64,000 nucleotides of DNA from Pseudomonadota bacterium (GCA_021781815.1 JAJXWB010000021.1:1-64000), one strand, 5' to 3'; positions 18,948 to 30,136 are shown, numbered from the stretch's first letter. The notes: a model not told the origin generated them from the sequence alone. Translations and numbers: made by a program.

Positions 18948-19220
18948 TCAGAGCAATGGATCGAGTACGAACGGGGCGGACCTTTGCGGTTTCTTTTCGG
19001 GCGTCGCCTGTCCGCCGCCCGGCGCATCGGCGACATTCGAAGTATTCCGGAACAATCCACCGGGCGCATCGGGTTCGGGGCGAACGACGCTTGTCTGCGC
19101 GGCGGGCTTGGGCGGCGGCGGCGCGACGCCAGGCGGCGGCTCGAGCGGACCGCGACGGCCACAGCTCGCCAGAGCAAGCGCCAAAAGGAGCGATGTCGCT
19201 AGGCCGATGCGGGTCAGCAC
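18948..19220 (-). CDS. lptM: Small outer-membrane lipoprotein, LptM/YifL-like
   Basis: A 90-residue protein with a signal peptide ending in the lipobox LASC, so Cys20 should be lipidated. The mature N-terminus CGRRGPLEPPP carries the CGxxGPLxxPP motif of the LptM family, which in E. coli helps maturation of the LptD translocon. The remainder is a proline-rich, low-complexity tail. It sits between argH and lysA, a position also seen for lptM-like genes elsewhere. The family assignment rests on the short N-terminal motif plus context. Confidence 0.85.
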   Translation of the reverse strand: MLTRIGLATSLLLALALASCGRRGPLEPPPGVAPPPPKPAAQTSVVRPEPDAPGGLFRNTSNVADAPGGGQATPEKKPQRSAPFVLDPLL

Positions 19221-19289
19221 TTTGAGGTCCCGGTTTGAATTCGCGCTTGGCCTATCACAAGTCGCCCGAGCGCGCCAAGGATGCGCTGG

Positions 19290-20684
19290 TCAGGCGGGCA
19301 GTTCGCCGGAAAGCAGATCCAGCCATTTCGCGGCCTGGGCGCTGACATTCGCCGGCGCCGTTCCGCCGAAGCTGGCGCGGCTCGAAACCGACTTTTCGAC
19401 GCCGAGGACGTCGAGAACGTCAACTTCGAAACGGGGCTCAATCGAGCGGAGCTCGTCGAGCGTCAGCTGGTCCAGGCCGACGCCACGCGAGGACGCCAGG
19501 GCCACCACCCGGCCGGTGACGTGGTGCGCCTGGCGGAATGGCATACCGAGACGGCGCACCAGCCAGTCCGCAATATCGGTCGCGGTCGAAAAACCGATTC
19601 CGGCCGCCGCACGCATCGCGTCGACGTCTGGCTGCATGTCGCGCACCATGCCGGTCACGGCCGCAAGGCACAGGGACAATGTCTGAACGGCGTCGAAGAC
19701 GCCTTCCTTGTCCTCCTGCATGTCTTTCGAATAGGCGAGCGGAAGGCCTTTCATGACAACGAGGAGGCCGGAAAGAGCGCCGATCATACGCCCGGTCTTG
19801 CCGCGAACGAGTTCGGCCGCGTCAGGATTGCGTTTCTGCGGCATGATCGACGAGCCGGTCGAGAATTTGTCGCTCAACTTCAGGAACCCGAAGAACGGCC
19901 CGGTCCAGAGCACTACCTCTTCTGCGAAGCGCGAGAGATGGGTTGCGCAGATCGCGATAGCCGAAAGCGTCTCGAGCGCGAAATCGCGGTCCGAAACGCT
20001 GTCGAGCGAATTGGCGGTTGGTCGGTCGAACCCGAGCGCCCGCGCGGTCATTTCCCGATTGATCGGAAAGGACGTGCCGGCGAGAGCGGCCGCTCCGAGC
20101 GGGCATTCGTTCATCCGACGACGCGCATCGCGCAAGCGGCCCCGATCCCTGCCGAGCATTTCCACGAACGCCAGCAGATGATGGCCGAAGGTCACGGGCT
20201 GTGCGGGTTGCAGGTGCGTGAATCCTGGCATGACGGTGGCTGCATGCGAGGCGGCGGTTTCAGCGAGCGCTTGTTGCAAGGCCCGCAGTTGGCCATCGAG
20301 CGCGTCGACGGCGTCGCGCACCCAAAGGCGGAAATCCACCGCGACCTGATCGTTGCGGGACCGGGCGGTATGCAGACGACCGGCCGCCGGCCCGACGATC
20401 TCGGTGAGGCGCGATTCGACATTCATGTGAATGTCTTCGAGCGCGCGCGAAAATTCGAACTTGCCGCTCTCGATTTCGCCAAGAACCTGATCTAGACCAG
20501 CGCCAATGGCGGCGGCGTCCTCCTTCGTCACGATTCCGGCTTCAGAAAGCATGGCGACATGCGCTCTGGACGCAGCTATGTCCTGCCGGAACATGACCTG
20601 GTCGAATTCGATCGAGGCGTTGATCTCCTCCATGATCTCGTCCGGCGCGGATTCGAAGCGTCCGCCCCACATCTTGTTGCTCAT
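19290..20684 (-). CDS. argH: Argininosuccinate lyase
   Basis: Cleaves argininosuccinate to arginine and fumarate in the cytoplasm. The 464-residue product is full length. The fumarase/aspartase superfamily signature [12 protein letters not shown] is near residues 277-288 and contains the flexible active-site Ser loop. [17 protein letters not shown] near 105-121 and the [11 protein letters not shown]-like [11 protein letters not shown] near 154-164 are ArgH hallmarks. It starts 24 bases from the divergent tlpA gene, leaving almost no room for separate promoters. Confidence 0.97.
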   Translation of the reverse strand: MSNKMWGGRFESAPDEIMEEINASIEFDQVMFRQDIAASRAHVAMLSEAGIVTKEDAAAIGAGLDQVLGEIESGKFEFSRALEDIHMNVESRLTEIVGPAAGRLHTARSRNDQVAVDFRLWVRDAVDALDGQLRALQQALAETAASHAATVMPGFTHLQPAQPVTFGHHLLAFVEMLGRDRGRLRDARRRMNECPLGAAALAGTSFPINREMTARALGFDRPTANSLDSVSDRDFALETLSAIAICATHLSRFAEEVVLWTGPFFGFLKLSDKFSTGSSIMPQKRNPDAAELVRGKTGRMIGALSGLLVVMKGLPLAYSKDMQEDKEGVFDAVQTLSLCLAAVTGMVRDMQPDVDAMRAAAGIGFSTATDIADWLVRRLGMPFRQAHHVTGRVVALASSRGVGLDQLTLDELRSIEPRFEVDVLDVLGVEKSVSSRASFGGTAPANVSAQAAKWLDLLSGELPA

Positions 20685-20708
20685 GTCTTATCCCCGGACC
20701 CGCGAACG

Positions 20709-21353
20709 ATGACTGAAACTGCCCCGCGCCTCACGCAACGACGCGCAATCCAAGCCGTCGTCGGGCTGGCGGCGGCCATCGCCCTAGCGGCCGTCCTATA
20801 CGGGAAAAAGGACGACAGCGGCAAGGAAGTCGCTGGGGAATGCGCAGCGAGCACCGCGTCGCTCTCTCGCATCGCCCCGCTCGAAAGAGGCGAGGTGGCG
20901 GCGGCGCTGTCGTCGAAGCGGGCCGAGCCGATGCCGGCCCTTGATTTCCAGGGTCGCGACGGCGCGCCGACATCGCTTGCGGCGTTTCGCGGGCGCGTCG
21001 TTCTGCTCAATCTCTGGGCGACGTGGTGCGTTCCCTGCCGCGAGGAAATGCCGACGCTCGACAAGTTGCAGGAGACGCTGGGCGGTCCCGATTTCGAGGT
21101 GGTCGCGATCAACATCGATACGAAGCGCCTTGAGCGCGTGCCGGATTTCCTGCGCGAAGCGAACATTTCCAAGCTTGCATTTTATTCCGACCCCACGGCC
21201 GATGCCTTTTTGCGCCTGAAAACGTCAGGAAAAGTTCTGGGACTGCCAACGACCTATCTTATCGGGCGAGACGGTTGCGCAATTGCGACGATGGCAGGTC
21301 CGGCGAACTGGGCGTCGACGGACGCCCAGGCGCTTGTCAAAGCGGCATTCTGA
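20709..21353 (+). CDS. tlpA: TlpA-family membrane-anchored thiol:disulfide oxidoreductase
   Basis: A 214-residue periplasmic thioredoxin-fold reductant. The N-terminal anchor is at about residues 13-31 (AIQAVVGLAAAIALAAVLY). The redox motif WCVPC has its cysteines at 107 and 110, and the cis-proline loop LGLPTTYLIGRDG is near 179-191. The TlpA homologue of Bradyrhizobium serves copper delivery and cytochrome oxidase maturation, so a similar role is likely. The frame extends upstream only as a shadow of argH; I take the ATG at 20709, which is divergent from argH. An extra cysteine pair (45 and near 195) lies outside the motif. Confidence 0.9.
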   Translation: MTETAPRLTQRRAIQAVVGLAAAIALAAVLYGKKDDSGKEVAGECAASTASLSRIAPLERGEVAAALSSKRAEPMPALDFQGRDGAPTSLAAFRGRVVLLNLWATWCVPCREEMPTLDKLQETLGGPDFEVVAINIDTKRLERVPDFLREANISKLAFYSDPTADAFLRLKTSGKVLGLPTTYLIGRDGCAIATMAGPANWASTDAQALVKAAF

Positions 21354-21461
21354 CGGCATTCACGATAATCAAAGTTAAAAATTGTCTAAACCTCAGCCAC
21401 ATGGGATTAATGCCACTGTAGTCATCTTTCATTAACTATTTCGCTTGTTCGGGAGCGTACG

Positions 21462-22157
21462 ATGCGTAGATTAATTCTGGCGCTCGTCTTCATTGTCAGC
21501 GCCGTGGCGTGGGCGCCGGCGCAGGCCGCGGGTTTCCTTCAGGATCTTTTCAGTGGGTTCAGTCGCCCTTCGCCGGTGGTGTATCGATACGCACCGGAAC
21601 AGCGGCACATGCGGTTCGTCTACGATGAGGCGCTGCGCGTGTCGCGACGCCCACATGCGGCCAGAAAGTCGGCGCAAATTCGGAAGGCCGCACAGGTTCA
21701 CTCGGAACAACGGAGAATCTCCTTCAGCGCCAGGAAACAACGCCTGCATGTCGTCCGGCGCCGGGTGCTGAAAGCGGCCGCGGCTATAAAATCCGCTGCG
21801 GCGGAACCGGCAGCGCCCTGCTGCGAGATCGGGCCGGAGATGACGGGCATCGACCGCGACGTCACGTTGCGGGTCGGAGACGCCTATATGACGCCGGAGG
21901 GTCTGCGCATTTATCGCGGGCGTGGCGCGGCGGCGCGCGAAGGCGCCGCGTTTGTCGACTATCGCCGATCCGGGCTAAGGCAGAGGCTGAAGGCGCGCCT
22001 TGCCGCGCTGGAACGCAGTCGAACCGACGGCGCTCCGGAGTTGACGCAGGGTTTTTCGCCTCATCTGGCCGCTGTCGCGCATTTCACACGCGACGGCGCC
22101 ACCGGGCGAACCTCGTTTGATCCGTCGGGCCGTGTGATCAGGGTCGTCGGACCATGA
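21462..22157 (+). CDS. Secreted basic protein of unknown function
   Basis: I do not recognise this 231-residue protein. It begins with a clear signal peptide (MRRLILALVFIVSAVAWAPAQA, likely cut after residue 22), followed by a strongly basic region at about 60-115, rich in Arg, Lys and His. A short CC pair sits near residue 125. The C-terminal half contains VTLRVGDAYMTPEGLRIYRG near 138-157 and ends GRTSFDPSGRVIRVVGP. High third-position GC agrees with its neighbours. The upstream 108 bases are comparatively AT-rich and probably hold its promoter. No enzymatic motif is visible. Confidence 0.7.
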   Translation: MRRLILALVFIVSAVAWAPAQAAGFLQDLFSGFSRPSPVVYRYAPEQRHMRFVYDEALRVSRRPHAARKSAQIRKAAQVHSEQRRISFSARKQRLHVVRRRVLKAAAAIKSAAAEPAAPCCEIGPEMTGIDRDVTLRVGDAYMTPEGLRIYRGRGAAAREGAAFVDYRRSGLRQRLKARLAALERSRTDGAPELTQGFSPHLAAVAHFTRDGATGRTSFDPSGRVIRVVGP

Positions 22158-22175
22158 CCGCGGCGTCGGGAAGCG

Positions 22176-22517
22176 TCAACCGCGCGCCGGCTGCGCGGCG
22201 GGAACGCCAGCCTTGCCGAGCTGATCGGTCAGCTCGCCCGATTGAAACATCTCCCGAACGATATCGCATCCTCCGACGAACTCGCCCTTCACGTAGAGCT
22301 GCGGGATCGTGGGCCAATTGGAGAATGACTTGATGCCTTCGCGCAGTTCGCCATCCGCAAGGACATTCACACCCTTGAAGGGCACGCCGAGATGGTTGAG
22401 AATCTGAACGACCTGTCCCGAAAAGCCGCATTGCGGCGCCTGCGGGGTGCCCTTCATGAAGAGGACCACTGCGTTCTCGTTGATGACGTTCTGAATCTGA
22501 TCGTGAATGCTGGCCAT
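22176..22517 (-). CDS. grxD: Monothiol glutaredoxin, Grx4/GrxD type
   Basis: A 113-residue cytoplasmic CGFS glutaredoxin that binds a [2Fe-2S] cluster with glutathione and works with BolA proteins in Fe-S trafficking. The CGFS motif is at 30-33 after KGTPQAPQ, then the [19 protein letters not shown] block near 68-86 with the cis-proline TIP. The frame extends upstream over bolA but the ATG at 22517 gives the standard N-terminus. It lies 107 bases downstream of bolA on the same strand, and GrxD and BolA proteins are established partners. Confidence 0.95.
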   Translation of the reverse strand: MASIHDQIQNVINENAVVLFMKGTPQAPQCGFSGQVVQILNHLGVPFKGVNVLADGELREGIKSFSNWPTIPQLYVKGEFVGGCDIVREMFQSGELTDQLGKAGVPAAQPARG

Positions 22518-22624
22518 GGCCGATCCTTTCATCGCGGAGTTCAAGGTTCCGCGGGCATGAGAATTATAGATCATATCGCCCGATCTCCAATAGCCTCCAG
22601 AGATCGAAAATGGCGAGTTCGACC

Positions 22625-22858
22625 TCACTCGGGTGGAAGCGTCGTCAATGCAAGCGCATGCAATGCGCCGCCCATCTGCCCCTTGAGCGCGCTGTAGACG
22701 AGCTGGTGCTGCTGGACGCGAGACTTGCCGCGGAAGACCTCGGAGACGACAGTCGCCGCGTAGTGGTCTCCATCCCCTGCGAGATCTTGGATCTCGACTT
22801 TCGCGTCGGGCAAGGCCGACTTGATAAGACGTTCGATTTCGGCGGATTCCATCGCCAT
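22625..22858 (-). CDS. bolA: BolA-family protein
   Basis: A 77-residue small BolA/YrbA-type protein with the class II KH-like fold, forming Fe-S-bridged complexes with GrxD. The signature is visible as [24 protein letters not shown], containing the conserved RVQQHQLVY helix and its His. The start at 22858 is supported by GAGG 8 bases upstream; an in-frame ATG two codons later and one four codons earlier exist. It begins 8 bases after the purL stop, so purL, bolA and grxD form one apparent transcription unit. Confidence 0.93.
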   Translation of the reverse strand: MAMESAEIERLIKSALPDAKVEIQDLAGDGDHYAATVVSEVFRGKSRVQQHQLVYSALKGQMGGALHALALTTLPPE

Positions 22859-22866
22859 GGCTGACC

Positions 22867-25092
<2,226 letters not shown>

Positions 25093-25220
25093 GGTGCGTT
25101 AGACCCATGGGTGATTCGCCTGAGGACCGCTTACCCCCCGCCATTGGCGAAGGCAACAGATGACGCAACTGTTGCACATCGGACACGGCGCATATCTCTT
25201 TGCTAAACCTGTGCCGTGTG

Positions 25221-25234
25221 TTGATGTAGATCAA
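25221..25234. promoter_or_regulatory. Perfect FNR/FixK-type box
   Basis: The 14-mer TTGAT-GTAG-ATCAA matches the FNR/FixK consensus TTGAT-N4-ATCAA at every defined position. It lies 76-89 bases before the OmpW-type gene start and about 130 bases before the divergent purL start. The site is flanked by AT-rich sequence (ATTATTTTTC follows). FNR control of ompW is established in enterobacteria. A regulator gene for the site is not in the window, and a clear -10 at the spacing of a class II FNR promoter is not visible, so activation versus repression is open. Confidence 0.65.
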
Positions 25235-25309
25235 TTATTTTTCTCCCCGAAAGCTGGAGGTTTTGCACGAATTCAAGCGCGAGTTCACACAAAAATGCAG
25301 GGGTCAATA

Positions 25310-26146
25310 ATGACGTTTTCTAATTTCCTCCGCGGCACGGTTTCCGCCGCTGGAATTTTGGTTCTCGGCGGCGTTGCGATGGCGGCCGATCTTCCCTCCC
25401 GCAAGGAGGCCGCTCCGGCGCCCGTCTATATCGACGCGTTCCAGCCCTTCCAGGTGCGTCTGCGCGTGACGGCGGTAATTCCAAATGGCAACACGACGGC
25501 CTATGACAGCTATGGCCTGATTCTCCCCACCGTTGGGCTCAGCGGCGGTGCTGGCAGCCAGATCTTCGGCGCAGGCGCGAAGGTTTCCACCTCGGTGATT
25601 CCAGAGCTCGACCTCAGCTATTTCTTCACCAAGAACATCGCGGTCGAAGCCATCTGCTGCGTTTCGTATCATAAGGTCACGGGCAACGGCACGCTCGGCG
25701 GCCTTGATATCGGCAAGACCTGGGCGTTCCCGCCGACCGTCCTGCTGCAGTATCACTTCACCAATTTCGGCGCATTCCAGCCCTACGTCGGCGTTGGCGT
25801 GAACTTCACCGCCTTCTTCGGCACGAGCGCCGGCAACAACTGGGCGCCCTTCCTTACTCCGGCGGGCGCAGTTGGCTTCAATACCGTCAATTCCCTCAAG
25901 GTGGGCACCTCCTGGGGCGTCGCCGGTCAGGTCGGTTTCGACTACATGCTCAACCAGAACTGGGGCGTGAACGTCGATCTCAAGCGCATTATGATGGAGC
26001 CGACCGCTTACGGCACGGTCTTCAACAGCGTCGCCGGTTATGTTCCGTTCCGCGCCAAGGTTAACGTCGATCCGTGGCTCGTCAGCGCGGGCATCACCTA
26101 CCGCTTCGGTGGCGCTTCGGCTGGTCCGGTTGTCGCAAAGTACTGA
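25310..26146 (+). CDS. ompW: OmpW-family outer-membrane beta-barrel protein
   Basis: A 278-residue outer-membrane protein with a signal peptide probably cleaved after VAMA (residue 25). The mature part alternates hydrophobic and polar residues, as in an eight-stranded barrel, and shows OmpW traits: VRLRVTAVIPN near the start of the barrel, PELDLSYFFTKNIAVEAICC near 98-117, FQPYVGVGVNFTAFF near 153-167, and a terminal strand ending GITYRFGG. The ATG at 25310 has AGGGG upstream; an ATG at 25295 is an alternative. Codon choice leans to GGC, TTC, ACC and AAC, suggesting high expression. It interrupts the pur cluster on the opposite strand and ends at a strong terminator. Confidence 0.85.
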   Translation: MTFSNFLRGTVSAAGILVLGGVAMAADLPSRKEAAPAPVYIDAFQPFQVRLRVTAVIPNGNTTAYDSYGLILPTVGLSGGAGSQIFGAGAKVSTSVIPELDLSYFFTKNIAVEAICCVSYHKVTGNGTLGGLDIGKTWAFPPTVLLQYHFTNFGAFQPYVGVGVNFTAFFGTSAGNNWAPFLTPAGAVGFNTVNSLKVGTSWGVAGQVGFDYMLNQNWGVNVDLKRIMMEPTAYGTVFNSVAGYVPFRAKVNVDPWLVSAGITYRFGGASAGPVVAKY

Positions 26147-26164
26147 GCGGACAGGCTTACAAAG

Positions 26165-26194
26165 AAAGGCCCGGCGAAAGCCGGGCCTTTTTTT
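26165..26194. terminator. Strong intrinsic terminator, usable in both directions
   Basis: An 11-base stem AAAGGCCCGGC / GCCGGGCCTTT closes a GAAA loop and runs into seven T residues on the plus strand, ending the OmpW-type gene. Read on the minus strand the same stem is followed by TTTCTTTG, so it can also stop transcripts coming from purQ and keep them out of the opposite-strand gene. Confidence 0.9.
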
Positions 26195-26236
26195 ATTGAC
26201 CGTCCGAGCCGTCAGGAAGGGGCATGTGGCAGCGAG

Positions 26237-26932
26237 TCAGGCCGTCGCAAAGCCCGCGATGCTCTCGAACAATCCGCGTCCATCGGTCCCGCCAACCAAA
26301 GGATCGATCAGGTTTTCCGGATGCGGCATCAGGCCGAGAACGTTGAAACGCTCAGAATAAATTCCTGCGATATCGTTGCGCGATCCATTCGGATTGGACG
26401 CGCCGCCAGCCACTCCCTCGCTGTCGCAATACCGGAACGCGATGCGGCCATCCTTCTCCAGGGCTTCGATTGTTGGATCGTCAGCCTCGTAATTGCCTTC
26501 ACCGTGCGCGATCGCCACCTTTATGATTTGATGAGGCTTGTAGGACGAGGTGAAGGGCGTCGCCCTGCGTTCCACGCGGAGGTGCTGCATGCGACAAACG
26601 AAATGCATGTTGGCGTTGCGCATCAGGACACCTGGCAGAACGCCGCTCTCGCACAGAATCTGAAATCCGTTGCAGATGCCCAACACCAGGCCGCCACGGT
26701 TGGCATGCCGCCGAACCGCGTCCATGATCGGCGCCCGGCCCGCGATCGCGCCGCATCGAAGATAGTCGCCATAGCTGAAACCGCCGGGCAGCACCACCAG
26801 ATCGATGCCTGCCGGCAGGTCGTGATCGGCGTGCCAGACGATGTCCGGCTGGCGACCGGTCGCCTGCCGGAGCGCGCGCGCAGCGTCGCCTTCTCTGTTT
26901 GAACCGGGGAAGAGAATGACCGCGGCGCGCAT
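26237..26932 (-). CDS. purQ: Phosphoribosylformylglycinamidine synthase glutaminase subunit PurQ
   Basis: Class I glutamine amidotransferase that supplies ammonia to PurL. The 231-residue product has the nucleophile Cys87 in GLVLGICNGFQ and the His of the triad in LMPHPENL near 209. The N-terminal LFPGSNREGD and VLPGGFSYGDYLRCGA blocks are typical. It follows purS by 18 bases. In the standard order purL comes next, but here an opposite-strand porin gene and two-way terminator intervene. Confidence 0.96.
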   Translation of the reverse strand: MRAAVILFPGSNREGDAARALRQATGRQPDIVWHADHDLPAGIDLVVLPGGFSYGDYLRCGAIAGRAPIMDAVRRHANRGGLVLGICNGFQILCESGVLPGVLMRNANMHFVCRMQHLRVERRATPFTSSYKPHQIIKVAIAHGEGNYEADDPTIEALEKDGRIAFRYCDSEGVAGGASNPNGSRNDIAGIYSERFNVLGLMPHPENLIDPLVGGTDGRGLFESIAGFATA

Positions 26933-26950
26933 ACGCTCCTCGAAACGATC

Positions 26951-27190
26951 TCAGTCGAGATCGATATTGAAGTTTTCGATGACGGTGTTGGCGAGGAGTT
27001 TCTCGCAGGCCGCCCGCAATCGCTGTGCGGCGACCGCCCTGTCGTCGCCGTCGATCTCGACGTCGAATACCTTGCCTTGCCTCACGCTCGCAACGCCCTC
27101 GACGCCGAGCGATTTTAGCGCGCCTTCGATTGCCTTGCCTTGCGGATCGAGGACGCCGTTCTTGAGCGTGACGACGATTCTGGCCTTCAT
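26951..27190 (-). CDS. purS: Phosphoribosylformylglycinamidine synthase subunit PurS
   Basis: A 79-residue small subunit that bridges PurL and PurQ and supports ammonia transfer. The sequence is typical: MKARIVVTLKNGVLDPQGKAI at the N-terminus, then SLGVEGVASVRQGKVFDVEIDG and the C-terminal LLANTVIENFNI. It is 52 bases downstream of purC and 18 bases upstream of purQ, consistent with a purC-purS-purQ operon. Confidence 0.96.
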   Translation of the reverse strand: MKARIVVTLKNGVLDPQGKAIEGALKSLGVEGVASVRQGKVFDVEIDGDDRAVAAQRLRAACEKLLANTVIENFNIDLD

Positions 27191-27242
27191 GTGATGTTCC
27201 GAACCGCTTTCCTGGTTTTGCCGCCGGCGTCAAGCGCGGGCT

Positions 27243-28004
27243 TCATTGCACAAGCTTCGGGCCGCCCCGGTTGGGGTCGTCGGGCTGCAATATGCCGAGC
27301 CGACGCGCAACCTCGGTATAGGCCTCGACCAGGCCGCCCATGTCGCGGCGGAAGCGGTCCTTGTCAAGCTTGTCGTTGGACTTGATGTCCCACAACCGGC
27401 AGGAATCAGGGGAAATTTCGTCGGCGACGACAATCCGCATCATGTCGTTTTCCCACAAACGACCGCATTCCATCTTGAAATCGACGAGCCGGATGCCGAC
27501 CCCGAGAAACAGGCCGGACAGGAAGTCGTTGACCCTGATGGCCAACGCCATGATGTCGTCGATCTCCTGCGGGCTCGCCCAGCCGAAAGCCGTAATATGC
27601 TCTTCCGAAACCATCGGATCATTGAGAGCGTCGTTCTTATAGTAGAATTCGATGATGGAGCGCGGAAGCTGCGTGCCTTCCTCGATGCCGAGGCGCTGGG
27701 CGAGAGAGCCCGCGGCGACGTTGCGCACCACAACTTCGAGCGGAACGATCTCGACTTCGCGAATCAGCTGCTCGCGCATGTTCAGACGGCGGATGAAGTG
27801 GGTCGGCACCCCGATATTATTGAGGTGCTGGAAGATGAATTCGGAGATGCGATTGTTGAGAACGCCCTTACCGTCGATGACCTCATGCTTCTTCGCGTTG
27901 AACGCGGTCGCGTCGTCCTTGAAGTGCTGCACGAGCGTTCCGGGCTCAGGGCCCTCGTAGAGAACCTTTGCCTTGCCTTCGTAAATGCGACGACGGCGGT
28001 TCAT
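27243..28004 (-). CDS. purC: Phosphoribosylaminoimidazole-succinocarboxamide synthase (SAICAR synthetase)
   Basis: Couples aspartate to CAIR with ATP in purine synthesis. The 253-residue product starts [14 protein letters not shown], the P-loop-like glycine-rich segment of the family. It has the SAICAR signatures [11 protein letters not shown] near 90-100 and [10 protein letters not shown] near 170-179, followed by [12 protein letters not shown]. The frame is open to 28154 but the ATG at 28004 gives the canonical N-terminus. The 248 bases upstream, shared with the divergent DUF1476 gene, should contain both promoters. Confidence 0.96.
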   Translation of the reverse strand: MNRRRRIYEGKAKVLYEGPEPGTLVQHFKDDATAFNAKKHEVIDGKGVLNNRISEFIFQHLNNIGVPTHFIRRLNMREQLIREVEIVPLEVVVRNVAAGSLAQRLGIEEGTQLPRSIIEFYYKNDALNDPMVSEEHITAFGWASPQEIDDIMALAIRVNDFLSGLFLGVGIRLVDFKMECGRLWENDMMRIVVADEISPDSCRLWDIKSNDKLDKDRFRRDMGGLVEAYTEVARRLGILQPDDPNRGGPKLVQ

Positions 28005-28252
28005 GGCGATCAACCGTGGCTCGAGGGACAAAAATCGGCGGGAGCCCGTGTCGGCTCCACGTCGCGGCCTTTGCGAGGTGGTATCGCGTTCGGCCGGAGG
28101 ATACAACCCGCCCGAACGCCAAGCCACAGGCGCAAGGCCTGCCTGCGCAGGCAATTTCGAGGGTTAGCGCTAGGCATCCCGCCGCCGGATGGATATATGA
28201 GCGGAATGGCCCGGGTCATCGCCGGGTGGGTGGCTTTACGCGAGAATGAAAT

Positions 28253-28576
28253 ATGACGACCTTCGACCGGCGTGAAGAGAGCTTTGAGAAGAAATTCGCT
28301 CATGACGAGGAATTGAGATTCCGCGCCGTGGCGCGGCGCAACAGGCGGCTTGCGGCTTGGGCGGCCGAGAAGCTCGGTAAGCCCGCGGCCGAAGCCGAGG
28401 CTTATTTCAAGGATGTGATGGCTGCGGATCTTTCAGAGTCTGGCGACGAGGATGTCGTGCGCAAGGTTTTCTCGGATTTCCAGGCAGCCGGCGTTCAGCA
28501 GTCCGAGCATCAGATTCGCCGGACCATGGAGGAATTTCTCGCGGTCGCGATCGAAGACATCAAGGCGGGGCGATAA
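28253..28576 (+). CDS. ATPase inhibitor subunit zeta (DUF1476)
   Basis: A 107-residue four-helix protein of the alphaproteobacterial family whose Paracoccus member is the zeta subunit that blocks reverse rotation of F1Fo-ATPase. The N-terminus TTFDRREESFEKKFAHDEEL, followed by RRNRRLAAWAAEKLG, is the family signature and includes the inhibitory N-terminal segment. The C-terminal part has RRTMEEFLAVAIEDIKAGR. It is divergent from purC, which puts this energy-saving protein next to nucleotide synthesis. The start lacks a strong ribosome-binding site. Confidence 0.93.
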   Translation: MTTFDRREESFEKKFAHDEELRFRAVARRNRRLAAWAAEKLGKPAAEAEAYFKDVMAADLSESGDEDVVRKVFSDFQAAGVQQSEHQIRRTMEEFLAVAIEDIKAGR

Positions 28577-28627
28577 CGGCAGGTTTACCGCCACGCCGGA
28601 TTATGCGCTCGTAGACGAGGCGAGCGC

Positions 28628-29602
28628 ATGCGAATCAATTCACGACAGCAGCCCCGACAGGAAGAATTTCGCGCCGCCGCGCCGAAACTGCGGGCGCTGG
28701 CGACGGGCTGGCTCCATCATTTGCGTGGCGAACGTCGGCTGGCGACGCTGACGCTCGAAGCTTACGGGCGCGACCTCCGACAATTCATCTCCCATTTTGC
28801 CGATCGAACCGGTCGACCGGCGACAGTCGACGATCTTGGCGCCCTTTCGCAGGCCGATGTCCGGGCGTTCATGGCGGCGCGGCGCAGCACGGGCGCTGGC
28901 AACCGGACGCTCCTGCGGGGACTGGCGGCCGCGCGGTCGTTTGCGCGGTTTCTTGAGCGCGAAGGGGTCATCACGATCGGCGCGTTTTCTGCGGTCAGGC
29001 CGCCCAAAACAACCCGCCGTCTCCCAAGGGCGCTCGCCGTCGCCGATGCGCGCGATCTCGCCGATGCGGCGACTCGAGCCGGCGAGCAGAGATCGCCGTG
29101 GATTCTGGCGCGCGACGCCGCCGTCCTCTCATTGCTCTATGGCGCCGGCCTGCGCATTTCCGAGGCGCTTGCCATAACACGCGGCGACGCGCCGGTCGGA
29201 CGGCGGGACATCGTGACGATCCGCGGCAAAGGCGGCAAGGTGCGAAGCGCGCCGGTGATCGAGCCGGTTCGCCGCGCCATCGAAGCCTATCTCGAAATCT
29301 GCCCCTATGAACTTCGCGCGGACGGCCCTCTGTTCGTCGGCGCGCGCGGGGCGCAATTGTCGCCGCGAATCATTCAACTCGCCGTGGAACGCATGCGCGG
29401 GGCGCTTGGCTTGCCAGATACGGCGACGCCGCATGCGTTACGCCATTCCTTCGCGACGCATCTGCTTGGCCGGGGAGGCGACCTGAGAACCATTCAGGAG
29501 CTTCTTGGACATGCGTCGCTATCGACGACGCAGATTTATACTGCGATCGACACCAAGCGTCTGCTCGACGCCTATCGGTCCGCGCATCCACGGGCGCGTT
29601 GA
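28628..29602 (+). CDS. xerC: Tyrosine recombinase XerC
   Basis: Site-specific recombinase that with XerD resolves chromosome dimers at dif. The 324-residue product has the SAM-like N-terminal core-binding domain (about 15-115) and a complete catalytic set: Arg175 in GAGLRISEAL, Lys201 in GKGGK, His269 and Arg272 in HALRHSFATHLL, His295 in LGHASLSTTQ, and Tyr304. GAGGC lies just upstream of the ATG. The housekeeping context (no integrase-type attachment site or cargo nearby) argues against a mobile-element integrase. It ends 3 bases before the convergent thpR stop. Confidence 0.93.
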   Translation: MRINSRQQPRQEEFRAAAPKLRALATGWLHHLRGERRLATLTLEAYGRDLRQFISHFADRTGRPATVDDLGALSQADVRAFMAARRSTGAGNRTLLRGLAAARSFARFLEREGVITIGAFSAVRPPKTTRRLPRALAVADARDLADAATRAGEQRSPWILARDAAVLSLLYGAGLRISEALAITRGDAPVGRRDIVTIRGKGGKVRSAPVIEPVRRAIEAYLEICPYELRADGPLFVGARGAQLSPRIIQLAVERMRGALGLPDTATPHALRHSFATHLLGRGGDLRTIQELLGHASLSTTQIYTAIDTKRLLDAYRSAHPRAR

Positions 29603-29605
29603 GCT

Positions 29606-30136
29606 TTACAGCGGATAGAAGGCTTCTGCGCGATAAGGGCCGCCGCCGGTTGAATCATGCGCCGAATAGAGAACGAATTCGGTCGCGTCGAACACCAGCA
29701 TGTCCGGCGTACTCCGCGCCGCGATGTACGAGGCGACAGTCTCCGGCGTCGCGCCGCGTAATCTTGCGAGCGTTACATGCGGCGTAAATTTGCGCGTATC
29801 CGGCTTTGCGCCGAGCCGGCGCATCAGGCGTTCGTGATCGGCCTGCAATTCGACCAATCCGCTTGTCGTTACGACTTTCGCAAACAGGGTCCGTGGCTTG
29901 TCTGCGCCGAACGCAGCGAGCCGATCGATCCTGATGCTGATCTTTCGCCCGCGGATTGACTCCAGCCCGACCAGGATGTCGTTGGCCACGCCCGTTCCGA
30001 CGTCCCCGATGAATCGAAGCGTCAGATGGTAGTCCTCAGGCTCAATCCATCGCGCGCCCGGAAGGCCGCCGCGCAGCGTGGCCAGATTGGTCGCAACGTC
30101 GCGCGGAATCTGGATGCCAGTAAATAGGCGAGGCAT
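29606..30136 (-). CDS. thpR: RNA 2',3'-cyclic phosphodiesterase
   Basis: A 176-residue member of the 2H phosphoesterase family (LigT/ThpR). Both catalytic HxTx motifs are present: HLTL at residues 37-40 and HVTL at 120-123. The GDV turn after the first motif and the YSAHDSTGGGPY C-terminal segment are family features. Physiological substrates are RNA ends carrying 2',3'-cyclic phosphate. It is 17 bases downstream of the esterase gene on the same strand. Confidence 0.93.
   Translation of the reverse strand: MPRLFTGIQIPRDVATNLATLRGGLPGARWIEPEDYHLTLRFIGDVGTGVANDILVGLESIRGRKISIRIDRLAAFGADKPRTLFAKVVTTSGLVELQADHERLMRRLGAKPDTRKFTPHVTLARLRGATPETVASYIAARSTPDMLVFDATEFVLYSAHDSTGGGPYRAEAFYPL

Noticed and set aside
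28005-28252. Small ORFs in the purC-DUF1476 gap
   Set aside because: The frames here overlap the start of purC or lack start signals and conserved composition; the interval is better read as a divergent promoter region with a short CCTGCGCAGG palindrome.
28628-29602. Tyrosine recombinase as integrase of a genomic island
   Set aside because: It has XerC-like length and motifs, is flanked by core genes on both sides, and there is no tRNA, attachment repeat or cargo.
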